64,000 nt of DNA, from positions 14,852-78,851 of the forward strand of contig CAYSFT010000003.1 of NCBI GenBank assembly GCA_964430755.1. The letters are read 5' to 3'. The notes below the pieces were generated by a model that was not told the origin of the DNA, did not search any database, and worked only from the letters and a program-made list of their open reading frames with translations. The stretch's first letter is position 1, and each line of letters opens with the position of its first letter. This document shows positions 1 to 9,625 of this stretch, in pieces. The translations under genes were made by a program, and so were the position numbers. Origin of the DNA: Flemingiibacterium sp964430755. Its GTDB lineage: Bacteria; Bacillota; Clostridia; Oscillospirales; CAG-272.

Positions 1-891
1 CGAGATATCGCACATATTCGACATACGAACATTTTTAATGTTAGCATACGCGCCTGCTTTTTCGATGCGTACAAAACGCTCATCCTTGTAAGCATCACGC
101 CAGATTGCGTCTATCTGCTCGGCGGTGAGTGCCTTACCCTTTTCGTTAAGGGTTGCATATATAGTAGATTCAATACCACGGTTCGCAGGAAGAAGATGCG
201 GCACAAATGTAACCTTCACAGCCTCGCCCGAAAGCTCGGAGAGTGTCTGCTCGATCTCGGGAGTGTGACGGTGTGCGCCTGCCTTATATGCGGCAAACGC
301 TTCGTTCGTGTCGGGATAATGTGTACCCTGCGTAAGTCCGCGTCCTGCGCCTGTAACGCCCGATTTTGAGTCGATTATGATATGTGAAAGATCAATGATG
401 CCTGCCTTTATCGCCGGCATAAGCGCAAGCGATATCGAGGTGGGATAACATCCGGGATTACCGATTATCGGCGCATCCTTGATCTCGTTGCGGTGAAGCT
501 CGGGAATACAGTAAACCGCCTTTTCGTGAAGCTCGGGATGCTTGTATTCCTTGCCGTACCACTTATTATAGTCAGCCTCGTTGTGTAAACGGAAGTCAGC
601 ACCAAGGTCGATAAGAACTGCGCCTGCATCCTTACATTTGAGTGCCATTTCCTCTGAAACGCCGTGAGGAACGGAAGCGAAAACCACGTCACAGCGCGGA
701 ATTATCGCATCAACGCTCTCAAGCGTCATCGGGAGAACTTCTTTTAAATTGGGATATATATCATCAATTCTCTGTCCCTCGTAAGATACAGACGAAACCG
801 CCTCTATCTTCACCTCGGGATGATTTACGAGCAAACGTGCAAGCTCCGCACCTGCGTAACCCGTCGCGCCGATTATTCCGACTTTAATCAT
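1..891 (-). CDS. argC: N-acetyl-gamma-glutamyl-phosphate reductase, 3' end outside window
   Basis: This enzyme reduces N-acetylglutamyl phosphate to the semialdehyde in arginine biosynthesis, in the cytoplasm. The protein begins MIKVGIIGATGYAGAEL, a Rossmann NADP-binding start, and has the active-site motif GNPGCYPTS with the catalytic cysteine near residue 148. About 297 codons are present; the family is usually near 345 residues, so roughly 50 C-terminal residues lie beyond the left edge. The ATG overlaps the argH stop (ATGA), so the two are probably translationally coupled. The other arg genes (argJ, argB, argD) may follow to the left, which is inference from common gene order. Confidence 0.96.
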   Translation of the reverse strand, partial: MIKVGIIGATGYAGAELARLLVNHPEVKIEAVSSVSYEGQRIDDIYPNLKEVLPMTLESVDAIIPRCDVVFASVPHGVSEEMALKCKDAGAVLIDLGADFRLHNEADYNKWYGKEYKHPELHEKAVYCIPELHRNEIKDAPIIGNPGCYPTSISLALMPAIKAGIIDLSHIIIDSKSGVTGAGRGLTQGTHYPDTNEAFAAYKAGAHRHTPEIEQTLSELSGEAVKVTFVPHLLPANRGIESTIYATLNEKGKALTAEQIDAIWRDAYKDERFVRIEKAGAYANIKNVRMSNMCDIS

Positions 892-2267
892 TTGTTAACC
901 TCCAAAAATTTGTCAACAAGCTCTATCTGATAAAGCACCGATTCCTTTGCAGGACCGCCGCGTACCTTACGTCCGTTAACGCAGTTCATAAGGTCGATCG
1001 CCTCATAAACATCGGATTCAAATATATCGCAGACAGCCTTATATTCGTCAAGTGAAAGCTCCTCAAGAGTTTTAGAGTTGTCAATACAGTAAGCAACGAG
1101 CGTACCCGAAACCTTGTAAGCATCGCGGAACGGCATACCCTTTTTAACAAGATAGTCCGCGCAGTCGGTTGCATTGATAAAGCCCTGTGCCGCCGCACGG
1201 CGAAGTCTGTCTGCACGAACGGTCATCGTTGCGAACATCGAGGTGAACACCTCAAGCGAAATGAGAGTGTTGTCAATAGCATCGAAAATTGCTTCCTTAT
1301 CCTCCTGCATATCCTTGTTGTATGCAAGCGGAAGCGATTTCATCATCGAATAAAGCGCCATCATGTCGCCGTACACTCTGCCCGTTTTACCGCGAACAAG
1401 CTCGGCAACGTCGGGGTTTTTCTTCTGCGGCATGATCGACGAACCGGTTGAAAACGCATCATCAAGCTCAATGAAACCGAACTCGGACGAGCACCAAAGA
1501 ATGATCTCCTCGGAAAAACGGCTCATGTGCATCATAAGCAGCGAAAGGTCGGACGCAAGCTCAAGCACGAAGTCACGGTCGGAAACGCCGTCGATAGAGT
1601 TCTCGGTAACCTTGGGGAAACCAAGCAGCTCGGCAACGCGCTCACGCCTGATAGGATACGTCGTCGAAGCCAGCGCACCCGAACCGAGCGGCATAACGCT
1701 TGTACGACGTTCAGTGTCACAAAGACGATCATAGTCACGCATGAGCATCTGTGCATACGCAAGAATGTAATGAGCGAACGTGACCGGCTGTGCACGCTGA
1801 AGATGTGTGTAGCCTGCCATAACAGTGTCGGTGTGAAGCTTCGCCTTATCGCTTATAGCCTCGAGCAGACCGAGTACACGTGCCTTTATCTCTTTTATTT
1901 CGTCGAGCAGATACATACGAACATCGAGCGCCACCTGGTCGTTACGGCTTCGCGCTGTGTGAAGTCGTTTACCGGTGTCACCGATACGGCTTGTAAGTAT
2001 AGTTTCGATATTCATATGAATATCCTCGGCGTCAATTGAAAATTCGATCTTACCGTCCTCAATATCGGCGAGGATCTCACGCAGTGCAGCGACTATTTTT
2101 TCGGATTCGCTCTTGTCTATAATACCGCACTCACCGAGCATTGTTGCATGAGCAATCGAGCCGTTTATGTCCTGGCGGTACATACGTCCGTCAAAGGAAA
2201 TTGAGGAATTAAAATCGTTAACACGTGAATCGACGTCCTTTTTGAAGCGTCCTTGCCAAAGTTTCAT
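888..2267 (-). CDS. argH: Argininosuccinate lyase
   Basis: Cleaves argininosuccinate into arginine and fumarate, the last step of arginine biosynthesis. The 459-residue protein has the normal family length. It carries the fumarase/aspartase superfamily signature GSSIMPQKKNPD near residue 280 and the substrate-binding TARSRNDQ motif near residue 105. It lies between argG and argC on the same strand and overlaps argC by the ATGA junction. The gap to argG is 117 bp and holds a hairpin that could lower readthrough from argG. No abnormal features were seen. Confidence 0.98.
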   Translation of the reverse strand: MKLWQGRFKKDVDSRVNDFNSSISFDGRMYRQDINGSIAHATMLGECGIIDKSESEKIVAALREILADIEDGKIEFSIDAEDIHMNIETILTSRIGDTGKRLHTARSRNDQVALDVRMYLLDEIKEIKARVLGLLEAISDKAKLHTDTVMAGYTHLQRAQPVTFAHYILAYAQMLMRDYDRLCDTERRTSVMPLGSGALASTTYPIRRERVAELLGFPKVTENSIDGVSDRDFVLELASDLSLLMMHMSRFSEEIILWCSSEFGFIELDDAFSTGSSIMPQKKNPDVAELVRGKTGRVYGDMMALYSMMKSLPLAYNKDMQEDKEAIFDAIDNTLISLEVFTSMFATMTVRADRLRRAAAQGFINATDCADYLVKKGMPFRDAYKVSGTLVAYCIDNSKTLEELSLDEYKAVCDIFESDVYEAIDLMNCVNGRKVRGGPAKESVLYQIELVDKFLEVNK

Positions 2268-2321
2268 AGGTTATACGGCAGGTTATCCTGCATCCTTTCG
2301 TTTGTTATAATAAAAACGTAT

Positions 2322-2350
2322 GCTTGGGAAAAGATAAACCTCTCCCAAGC
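2322..2350 (-). terminator. Hairpin between argG and argH
   Basis: GCTTGGGA at one end pairs with TCCCAAGC at the other (8 bp). On the minus strand the stem is followed by ATACGTTTTTATT. It may be a leaky terminator or attenuator after argG, because argH continues on the same strand. Confidence 0.6.
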
Positions 2351-2384
2351 TATGTTGTTTTTGCTGAAAATTTATATTATACGA

Positions 2385-3608
2385 TTATCTCTTTGAATCG
2401 AGCTTTGCCTTAACCTTGATCGGCAGACCAAAGAGGTTGATAAAGCCTGCGGCATCAGCCTGGTTGTAGTCCTCATCCTCACCGAAGGATGCAGTCTGCT
2501 CGTCATAGAGGGTGTACGGAGATGTAACGCCTGCGTTGATGATGTTGCCCTTGTAGAGTTTGAGAGTTACGTCACCGGTAACAGTCTCATTAACCTTGTC
2601 AACGAATGCACAGAGTGCCTCACGCAGAGGTGTGAACCACTGACCGTTGTATGTAAGGTCAGCCATTTTGGGAGCGATCTGTGCCTGCATGAAGTGGAAG
2701 GTTTCCTTATCAAGGCAGATGGTTTCGAGAACATTGTGAGCCTTGTAAAGAATAGTACCTGCAGGAGTTTCGTAAACGCCGCGGCTCTTCATGCCGACAA
2801 GACGGTTTTCAACGATGTCGAGAAGTCCGATACCGTTAGCGCCGCCGATTTCGTTAAGAGCGGAAACCAGCTCAACTGCGCCCATTTTCTTGCCGTCAAG
2901 TGCGGTCGGAATACCCTTTTCAAAGTGAATCTTAACATAAGTGGGCTTATCGGGAGCCTGCTCGGGAGAAACGCCGAGCTCAAGGAAGCCTTCCTTGTTG
3001 TACTGCGGCTCGTTTGCAGGGGATTCGAGATCCATACCCTCGTGAGAGAGATGCCAAAGGTTCTTGTCCTTTGAGTAGTTGGTCTCACGGTTTATCTTAA
3101 GAGGAATGTTGTGTGCTTCTGCGTAGTCGATCTCCTCGTCACGGGACTTGATATCCCATTCACGCCAGGGAGCGATGATCGCCATATCAGGAGCAAACGC
3201 CTTGATGGTCAGCTCGAAACGAACCTGGTCGTTACCCTTACCGGTACAGCCGTGACAGATTGCGTCAGCGCCCTCAGCAAGCGCGATTTCAACAAGACGC
3301 TTTGCAATGCAGGGACGAGCATGAGAAGTACCGAGCAGATAGTCCTCATACTTTGCGTCAGCCTTAAGGCAGGGCCAGATATAGTTTTCGATGTAATCCT
3401 GCTTGAGATCCTCAATATAGAGCTTGGAAGCGCCGGTCTTTATAGCCTTTTCCTCGAGTCCGTCGAGCTCAGTTCCCTGTCCAACGTCACCCGAAACCGC
3501 GATAACCTCGCAGTTGTTATAATTTTCCTTCAGCCACGGAATGATGATAGATGTATCAAGTCCGCCCGAATATGCAAGAACTACTTTTTTAATGTTTTTC
3601 TTATCCAT
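2385..3608 (-). CDS. argG: Argininosuccinate synthase
   Basis: Joins citrulline and aspartate with ATP hydrolysis to form argininosuccinate. The start was set at the ATG giving MDKKNIKKVVLAYSGGLDTS (407 residues, the usual length), because GAGGTACATATC sits just before it; a longer open frame upstream runs into the promoter. The PP-loop ATP site AYSGGLDTS is at residues 11-19 and GCTGKGNDQVRFE is near residue 125. It is the first gene of the argG-argH-argC run and has a strong promoter and an arginine-box-like palindrome upstream. Confidence 0.98.
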   Translation of the reverse strand: MDKKNIKKVVLAYSGGLDTSIIIPWLKENYNNCEVIAVSGDVGQGTELDGLEEKAIKTGASKLYIEDLKQDYIENYIWPCLKADAKYEDYLLGTSHARPCIAKRLVEIALAEGADAICHGCTGKGNDQVRFELTIKAFAPDMAIIAPWREWDIKSRDEEIDYAEAHNIPLKINRETNYSKDKNLWHLSHEGMDLESPANEPQYNKEGFLELGVSPEQAPDKPTYVKIHFEKGIPTALDGKKMGAVELVSALNEIGGANGIGLLDIVENRLVGMKSRGVYETPAGTILYKAHNVLETICLDKETFHFMQAQIAPKMADLTYNGQWFTPLREALCAFVDKVNETVTGDVTLKLYKGNIINAGVTSPYTLYDEQTASFGEDEDYNQADAAGFINLFGLPIKVKAKLDSKR

Positions 3609-3647
3609 GATATGTACCTCGTTTTGTGAATTTTTATTTATGTATAT

Positions 3648-3676
3648 ATTATACACCTCACACTGCATAAAATCAA
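3648..3676 (-). promoter_or_regulatory. argG promoter
   Basis: On the minus strand TTGATT (-35, 3671-3676) and TATAAT (-10, 3648-3653) are separated by 17 bp, close to the sigma-A consensus, 40-70 bp upstream of the argG start. Confidence 0.85.
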
Positions 3677-3694
3677 GATTTCAGATGCATAAGA

Positions 3695-3708
3695 TGTATA
3701 ATTATTCA
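3695..3708 (-). promoter_or_regulatory. Candidate ArgR/AhrC operator
   Basis: The minus strand reads TGAATAATTATACA, one position away from a perfect TGAATAATTATTCA palindrome, which is the core of the known ARG box. It lies about 20 bp upstream of the argG -35. Binding by an ArgR-type repressor is inferred. Confidence 0.6.
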
Positions 3709-3956
3709 TCGCATTCTTTTATTCAAAAGTCATAAATATGTATAAAAACACTGCATACAGCCTTAATTTATGCAAAAACATTACTTTGCCGGCAACTTTT
3801 GAATAACATCTTATATTATACCCTATATCGTTAGAAAAATCAAGGTGATTTTTTAAAAAAATTGAGTAAATTATTATATGTCGCAATATTATTTTTGATA
3901 TGCACCTATTTACGTGGGAAATGACTCAAAAAGTAATTCAGAAAGGATTGATAATA

Positions 3957-4733
3957 TTGAATAAATTTATAAAAGCCGCTCTGTCGGCAATGTTATTCAT
4001 GACACTTGCTGTAACGTGCAGAGCCGACAGTGAGCTTCGCTGGTACTGCAAATATAATGAAGCACACACGCAGCCGCCTTTACCGAGTGAATTTTCATTC
4101 ATCGAAGACCTCGGCGGTTACTATATCGACCGCGAGCACGGCGACAACTCCGCTGAAAAGGTAATCTACCTCACGTTCGACGTCGGCTATGAGAACGGCA
4201 ACGTCGCAAAAACGCTTGATATATTAAAGAAGCACAACGCACCGGGAACATTCTTCATCCTCGAGCACGTCATAACAAAAGAAACCGAGCTTGTCAAGCG
4301 TATGTTCGCCGAAGGACACACCGTTGCAAATCACACAATGTCTCATAAAAACATGGCAAACGCAGATCGCGCCGCATTTGAAACCGAACTATATGGACTT
4401 GAAAACCTCTGCAAAGATATAACGGGCGGCACAATGGCAAAGCTTTACCGTCCGCCTGAGGGCTGCTTCTCAAAATCGAATATGGAAATACTTTCCGACA
4501 TGGGTTATAAAACAATATTCTGGAGCTGCGCTTATGCAGACTGGGACAACAAGAACCAGCCAAGCCCCGAATCTGCGCTCAAAAAGCTGACAAGCCGTCT
4601 GCATAACGGCGAAATACTCCTCCTCCATCCAACCTCAGCAACAAATGCTGCGATACTCGATGAATTCATGACAAAGCTTGAGTCGGACGGTTACCGCTTT
4701 GCGTCAATTACTGAATTATGCGGCGGATTATAA
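3957..4733 (+). CDS. Secreted PdaA-type polysaccharide deacetylase
   Basis: A carbohydrate esterase family 4 protein. The motifs are YLTFDVGYENGN, the H-x3-H metal motif in ANHTMSHKN, YRPPEG and LLLHP. The TFD-x-GYENG form of motif 1 is that of PdaA, which removes acetyl groups from muramic acid during spore-cortex delta-lactam formation, so a cortex role is likely but not proven. The start was set at TTG 3957, which follows AGAAAGGA at good spacing and gives MNKFIKAALSAMLFMTLAVT, a clear signal peptide (258 residues). An ATG at 3900 is in frame but has no ribosome site. The 3' end overlaps the next deacetylase. Confidence 0.88.
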   Translation: MNKFIKAALSAMLFMTLAVTCRADSELRWYCKYNEAHTQPPLPSEFSFIEDLGGYYIDREHGDNSAEKVIYLTFDVGYENGNVAKTLDILKKHNAPGTFFILEHVITKETELVKRMFAEGHTVANHTMSHKNMANADRAAFETELYGLENLCKDITGGTMAKLYRPPEGCFSKSNMEILSDMGYKTIFWSCAYADWDNKNQPSPESALKKLTSRLHNGEILLLHPTSATNAAILDEFMTKLESDGYRFASITELCGGL

Positions 4734-5398
4734 TATTGCTGATTTTAATCAGTGTAACACTCCTACCTCTGCGTGCGGATGAACAGTTAGCAGATGTATA
4801 TTTTTCCTATGAAAACGAAGAAAAACGCATCTCACTCACCTTCGATGACGGTCCACACTATAAATACACCGCCGAAATACTCGACATTCTCGATGAATAC
4901 AACATCAAAGCGACATTTTTTGTTGTAGGACAGCTTGCAGAAAAATATCCCGAGCTGATACTGCGCGAAATCTCGGAGGGACACGAGGTTGCAAGCCACA
5001 CCTGGTCACACGCACATCTCAATATGCTTTCAGATAAATCGCTCGAGGATGAAATATACGCAACCGAGGAGCTTTTATATGAGCTTGCAGAATACCGCCC
5101 GACACTTCTGCGGCCGCCCGAGGGCAAGTACGGAGACAATCTTCTGCGTGTCGCCGGCAAGCTTGACTATGAAGTGATACTTTGGACCGTTGACACCCGC
5201 GACTGGGCACACACGCCGAGCGAAACCATTGTAAACACCGTCCTCGAAAACACAGAATCGGGCTCGATCATCCTCTGTCACGATTTCATCGGCGGCGAAA
5301 GTCCCACACCGGCGGCACTGCGTGAGTTCATCCCAAAGCTAATAGAAAACGGCTACGAATTCGTAACCGTCTCTGATTTGATATTTTCTGCAGAATAA
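4718..5398 (+). CDS. Second secreted polysaccharide deacetylase
   Basis: A 226-residue carbohydrate esterase family 4 protein with a short hydrophobic signal or anchor (MRRIIILLILISVTLLPLRA). The catalytic motifs are LTFDDGPHYKYT, SHTWSHAHL, RPPEGKYG, DTRDW and ILCHD, all with the expected metal and catalytic residues. The likely activity is de-N-acetylation of peptidoglycan or another N-acetylglucosamine polymer outside the membrane. It overlaps the preceding deacetylase by 16 bp in another frame, so translation is probably coupled. Its motif 1 is the general TFDDGP form, unlike its neighbour, which suggests a different substrate. Its stop codon abuts the stop of the convergent transporter gene. 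Confidence 0.9.
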   Translation: MRRIIILLILISVTLLPLRADEQLADVYFSYENEEKRISLTFDDGPHYKYTAEILDILDEYNIKATFFVVGQLAEKYPELILREISEGHEVASHTWSHAHLNMLSDKSLEDEIYATEELLYELAEYRPTLLRPPEGKYGDNLLRVAGKLDYEVILWTVDTRDWAHTPSETIVNTVLENTESGSIILCHDFIGGESPTPAALREFIPKLIENGYEFVTVSDLIFSAE

Positions 5399-7408
5399 TT
5401 ATTCGATAGCGTACTTCTCCGAGCAAGCACGATACTCATCCATAAAGGAATGCTCGTTCTTGAGATCGGAGAGGTACTTATGCATATCGTAAGACTGCTC
5501 TGCCGCCTTGATCATACAAGCTGCGATATTGGAGCAGTGGTCGGATACACGCTCATAGTTTGTGAGAAGATCGGAGAGGATAAAGCCAAGCTCGATCGTA
5601 CATTTTCCACCCTGGAGACGGTCGATGTGCTTCTCTCTGATCTTTTCCTTAAGATCGTCAATAACCTGCTCAAGCGGTTCAACGTGTGTTGCCGCATGGA
5701 GATCGTTACGGATAAGCGCATCAATAGTAAGTGTGAGTATTTCTGAAACCGCCATAGAAATTGTGCGAAGCTCTTTCTGTGCTTCGGGCGAGAAAGTGAT
5801 ACCCTTTTCGCTCATTTCCTTCGCCGCTTCCTGAATGTTTACAGCGTGGTCACTGATACGCTCAAGGTCACCGATGTTATGAAGCAGGCGTGTCGCAGTT
5901 TTGGAATCCTCTATAGACAGATCCTTCGAGGACAGCTTAACAAGATATGTACCGAGTCTGTCCTCATACTTATCGACTACATTCTCAATTTCGCGAATTT
6001 CCTCAGCCTTTGCATCTGTGTAAGTTTCAACGAGATCCATCGCTGTATTGATACTGTCAACCGAAAGCTCTGCCATCTTACCCATAACGGTTACACACTG
6101 TTCAAGAGCGAACGAGGGAGTCTGGAGAAAACGGTCGTCAAGCAGCGGCTGTTCCTCGGCAGTATTGACCTGTAACTTTTTGTTAGTGTCGCGAATCGTA
6201 AGCTCGGCAAGTCTTCCGAGAAGCTTATAGAACGGAAGAAGAAGTATCGTGGTCGATACATTGAATATCGTATGCGTTATCGCAATGGTTGTGGAGGTTA
6301 CAGAAACCTTATCGAGTCCAAAATCAAAGATTGCGTCAAGCGCATAGTAAGCGATGAGGAATACAACCGTTCCAATAACATTGAAGTAAAAATGTACTGC
6401 AGCGGTACGTTTAGCGTTTTTGCCTGCACCGATAGTCGAGATCATAGCTGTTGTTGTACTACCGATATTCTGACCCATAATCATCGGAATCGCCGCACCG
6501 AACGAGAGTGCACCGGTTGCCGAAATAGCCTGCATAATACCGACAGAAGCAGAGGACGACTGCATAATTGTCGTAATAACTGCACCTGCGACAATACCGA
6601 GTACGGGATTTGTAAAGAGTGCGAGAAGCTGTGCAAAGCCTTCGTTATATTTAAGCGGTGCAAGCGCTTCGGTCATCATCGTCATACCAAACATAAGAAC
6701 TGCAAAGCCGATGAAAATTCCGCCGATGTCTTTCTTGCGGCTGTTCTTGCAGATCATTATCATGAGTATGCCGATAAATGCAGAAATCGCCGCGAGATTG
6801 TTAGCCTTGAATATTTCGATATACCATGCTCCACCGGAATCTCCGCCGGCAAGAGTGAGTATCCATGCGGTTGCGGTCGTACCGATATTGGCACCCATAA
6901 TGATACCAATCGCCTGCGTAAGCTTCATAATACCCGAGTTTACGAAACCGACCACCATAACCGTTGTCGCACCCGAGGACTGAATTACCGCTGTAACAAT
7001 CGCGCCGAGTAAAACGCCCTTGATAGGATTGCTTGTAAGCTTTTCGAGTATACGCTCAAGCGAACCGCCGGCACTTTTTTCAAGTCCCTTGCCCATGTGG
7101 TCCATACCGAAAAGGAAAAGCGCAACGCCGCCGAAAAGCGAGAGGAAATTAAAGATGTCAAGTGAGCCGTCTTCCTCCTCTTTGGATTCTTCGGAAGCTT
7201 CGTTATTCGGAAGCGACTGTTCGGCACCGTCCGGATTCTGTTCGGAATTATCCGAAGTTGACGGCTCCTGCTCCAACGCGGACTCAAGTGTCGTATCACT
7301 CGACTCACCGTTAGCCGCAGCAGATACACCGACCGCGCCGAATACGAGAATCATCACCGCAATAAGCATTGCAAATAATCTCATCGTATAAGTTTTTGTC
7401 ATAGTCAT
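5399..7408 (-). CDS. Na/Pi cotransporter with C-terminal PhoU domain
   Basis: A 669-residue NptA/YjbB-type transporter. Residues 1-31 look like a signal peptide, followed by an acidic, Ser/Glu/Asn-rich linker to about residue 85. Then come two Na/Pi-cotransporter repeats with the typical QSSGATT and QSSSASVG motifs (near 143-149 and 282-289), and a helical PhoU-like domain from about residue 430 to the end. It is expected to move phosphate across the membrane. Its ATG overlaps the stop of the upstream histidine kinase (ATGA), so regulator, kinase and transporter form one unit. The extracellular linker is unusual for the family. Confidence 0.93.
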   Translation of the reverse strand: MTMTKTYTMRLFAMLIAVMILVFGAVGVSAAANGESSDTTLESALEQEPSTSDNSEQNPDGAEQSLPNNEASEESKEEEDGSLDIFNFLSLFGGVALFLFGMDHMGKGLEKSAGGSLERILEKLTSNPIKGVLLGAIVTAVIQSSGATTVMVVGFVNSGIMKLTQAIGIIMGANIGTTATAWILTLAGGDSGGAWYIEIFKANNLAAISAFIGILMIMICKNSRKKDIGGIFIGFAVLMFGMTMMTEALAPLKYNEGFAQLLALFTNPVLGIVAGAVITTIMQSSSASVGIMQAISATGALSFGAAIPMIMGQNIGSTTTAMISTIGAGKNAKRTAAVHFYFNVIGTVVFLIAYYALDAIFDFGLDKVSVTSTTIAITHTIFNVSTTILLLPFYKLLGRLAELTIRDTNKKLQVNTAEEQPLLDDRFLQTPSFALEQCVTVMGKMAELSVDSINTAMDLVETYTDAKAEEIREIENVVDKYEDRLGTYLVKLSSKDLSIEDSKTATRLLHNIGDLERISDHAVNIQEAAKEMSEKGITFSPEAQKELRTISMAVSEILTLTIDALIRNDLHAATHVEPLEQVIDDLKEKIREKHIDRLQGGKCTIELGFILSDLLTNYERVSDHCSNIAACMIKAAEQSYDMHKYLSDLKNEHSFMDEYRACSEKYAIE

Positions 7409-8799
7409 TTGTCTCCTGTATTCAAATCATCTTTATTAACATCATAAAATTCAACGCGAACCGTCGTACCCTCTCCGATACGGCTGTCAATCGATATTTT
7501 TGCGTTATGTCGCTCGGCAACGTGCTTGACAATCGCAAGTCCAAGTCCCGTACCGCCCGTTGCCTTTGAACGTGACTTGTCAACGCGGTAAAAACGCTCG
7601 AACACACGTCCCTGATGCTCGGTTTCGATACCGATTCCCGTGTCGCTCACAGTAACAATCGCAGTGGGATCACCATAACCGTGCGCAGGTGACGTCACCT
7701 TTACATTAACCTCACCGGCTTTGCGGTTATAGCGTATACCGTTATCAATAAGGTTATAAATAAGCTCGGTAAGCTCGCTCGGAACGCCCAAAACTTCGCT
7801 TCGCTCGCCCTCAACACGGAGAGTGACACCGTGCTGTTCTGCGCTCATTTCGAGCATATCGCGGCATTCGAGAGCAATCTTCAGTAAATCAACCCTCTCA
7901 AAGATATCGCCGTCGGGTGCTTCGTCAAGCTTCGAAAGTTTGATTATATCGGATATAAGTGCGAGCATACGCTGACTTTCCTTGCGTATACGACCTGCAA
8001 AAACAGGCGCATCATCTCCCCTTGCCATGCCAGATTCAATAAGCTCGGCATAGCCGGAAATTGAGGTCAGCGGAGTTTTTAATTCGTGTGAAACATTCGC
8101 AGTAAACTCCTGCTTGATGCGGTCAATTTCAGAGCGTTCGGAAACATCAAGAAGCAGTCCGATACGTCCAACCTGCTCCGCGCTCGAAACAACGTGATTT
8201 ACGTGCAGCTGAAGATCACGTCCGCCAAGAGTGAGATTTACCGAATCCGCCTGCTCTATACAGTCACAGATCTCACGGCTCTCGCAAACCTCGCTTATAT
8301 GCTTTCCGGCACATTCCTCTCGCGGCACAGATGAAGCAAGCCACGAATATGCACTCTCATTCAGCATGATAACACGCAAATCATTGTCGAGAATTATCAG
8401 TCCTTCATCCATGTTATTGATTATGGTGGACAGTCTGTTTTTCTCTTTCGCAACTCGCGCAAGCTGTTTTTCAATCTCACACTGCTGTGCGTTTATCATC
8501 TCAAAGAATGGCGCAAGCTCCGGATATTTTTCAGCCTCTAATGAATCCGGCTCCGCCACTTGACGGTATTCCCTCTGTGCAGAATGCGAAATATACGATG
8601 CCGCAATGCACGCAATCAATATAACCGCGCCGAGGGTTATAACAATCGGCAATGTAAAAATAATCACCGAAGTGAAATCCTCGATATCGCCGGTCTTAAA
8701 TTTCGAAAGCAGTGTCATGAAAATAACGCAGGCAGGTATGCCGATTATCCATGAAGCGACCGCAATCAAAATAAATATAATTCTTAGCTTTTTCTTCAT
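7405..8799 (-). CDS. PhoR-like sensor histidine kinase
   Basis: The start was set at ATG 8799 (MKKKLRIIFILI, 464 residues), 7 bp after the regulator stop; a longer frame reaches back into the regulator gene. There are two membrane segments (about 5-30 and 45-68) with a very short outer loop. A PAS-like region (about 120-215) follows, then a HisKA domain with phospho-acceptor His238 in NVSHELKTPL, then an HATPase domain with NLIDNGIRYN, VSDTGIGI and GGTGLGLAIV. The short outer loop argues against direct periplasmic sensing and fits signalling through a partner such as the PhoU domain of the adjacent transporter, which is inference. Confidence 0.93.
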   Translation of the reverse strand: MKKKLRIIFILIAVASWIIGIPACVIFMTLLSKFKTGDIEDFTSVIIFTLPIVITLGAVILIACIAASYISHSAQREYRQVAEPDSLEAEKYPELAPFFEMINAQQCEIEKQLARVAKEKNRLSTIINNMDEGLIILDNDLRVIMLNESAYSWLASSVPREECAGKHISEVCESREICDCIEQADSVNLTLGGRDLQLHVNHVVSSAEQVGRIGLLLDVSERSEIDRIKQEFTANVSHELKTPLTSISGYAELIESGMARGDDAPVFAGRIRKESQRMLALISDIIKLSKLDEAPDGDIFERVDLLKIALECRDMLEMSAEQHGVTLRVEGERSEVLGVPSELTELIYNLIDNGIRYNRKAGEVNVKVTSPAHGYGDPTAIVTVSDTGIGIETEHQGRVFERFYRVDKSRSKATGGTGLGLAIVKHVAERHNAKISIDSRIGEGTTVRVEFYDVNKDDLNTGDK

Positions 8800-8806
8800 A
8801 AATCCA

Positions 8807-9490
8807 TCAGTCGCCGAGCTTGTAACCAACGCTTCGGACAGTCTTTATAGCACCGCCGCATTCGCCGAGCTTCTGACGCAGAGTTTTGATGTGCATATCA
8901 ACCGTACGCGATTCACCCTCGTAATCGTAACCCCAAACCTCCGAAAGAAGTCTGTCGCGGCTCATAACGATATTGATATTGAGAAGAAGATATTTTAAAA
9001 GCTCATATTCCTTGTACGTAAGATCAACGTCCTCGCCGCATGAAGTTACACGCCTTGAAGAATCGTCCATTGTAATATCGCCAAACATATAAACCGAACG
9101 CTGATTCTGCTCCGTTTTTTCGGCTGACTGCGTACGACGTAATAACGCCTTGACTCTGGAAACAAGCTCCATAATACCAAACGGCTTTGCAAGATAATCA
9201 TCTGCGCCCATATCAAGTCCGCGAACTTTGTCAAGCTCGGTCGTTTTCGCCGTAACCATCATGATCGGTATGTTTTTGGTGCGTTCATGCGAGCGCAATT
9301 TTTTGAGCAGTACAAGACCGTCATCGCCGGGGAGCATGATGTCAAGCAGTATAAGACGCGGAAGTGAAGTTTCAAGTGCCGCCATTAAAGCCTCACCGTC
9401 GGCAAAACCACACACGTCATATCCGCTGTTTTTTAAGGCATAGCTTTCCATTTCACGGATGTTTTCATCATCTTCAACGATAAATATCAT
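8807..9490 (-). CDS. PhoB/PhoP-like response regulator (OmpR family)
   Basis: A 227-residue regulator. The receiver domain (about 1-118) has the acidic pair D7/D8, phospho-acceptor D50 in LILLDIMLPG, and the conserved Lys in TAKTTELDK. The winged-helix DNA-binding domain (about 130-225) ends in VRSVGYKLG, typical of the OmpR/PhoB class. The start has an AAGGAGGACATA ribosome site. It precedes a PhoR-like kinase and a phosphate transporter, so control of phosphate uptake is the most likely role. Confidence 0.93.
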   Translation of the reverse strand: MIFIVEDDENIREMESYALKNSGYDVCGFADGEALMAALETSLPRLILLDIMLPGDDGLVLLKKLRSHERTKNIPIMMVTAKTTELDKVRGLDMGADDYLAKPFGIMELVSRVKALLRRTQSAEKTEQNQRSVYMFGDITMDDSSRRVTSCGEDVDLTYKEYELLKYLLLNINIVMSRDRLLSEVWGYDYEGESRTVDMHIKTLRQKLGECGGAIKTVRSVGYKLGD

Positions 9491-9625
9491 TATGTCCTCC
9501 TTATCCGCATCTCGCGGTTGTCGCTTTTTGCGGTTTCCCGCCGTCTTTTAAAAGCGCATTTTACAAAAAATTTTCATATACGCTATCATAATATCATTTT
9601 TATGTATTATTTATAAGAGGTTCTG

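Noticed and set aside
6272..7012. A 246-codon open frame antisense to the Na/Pi transporter
   Set aside because: Cys/Arg/His-rich composition typical of an antisense frame; no ribosome site.
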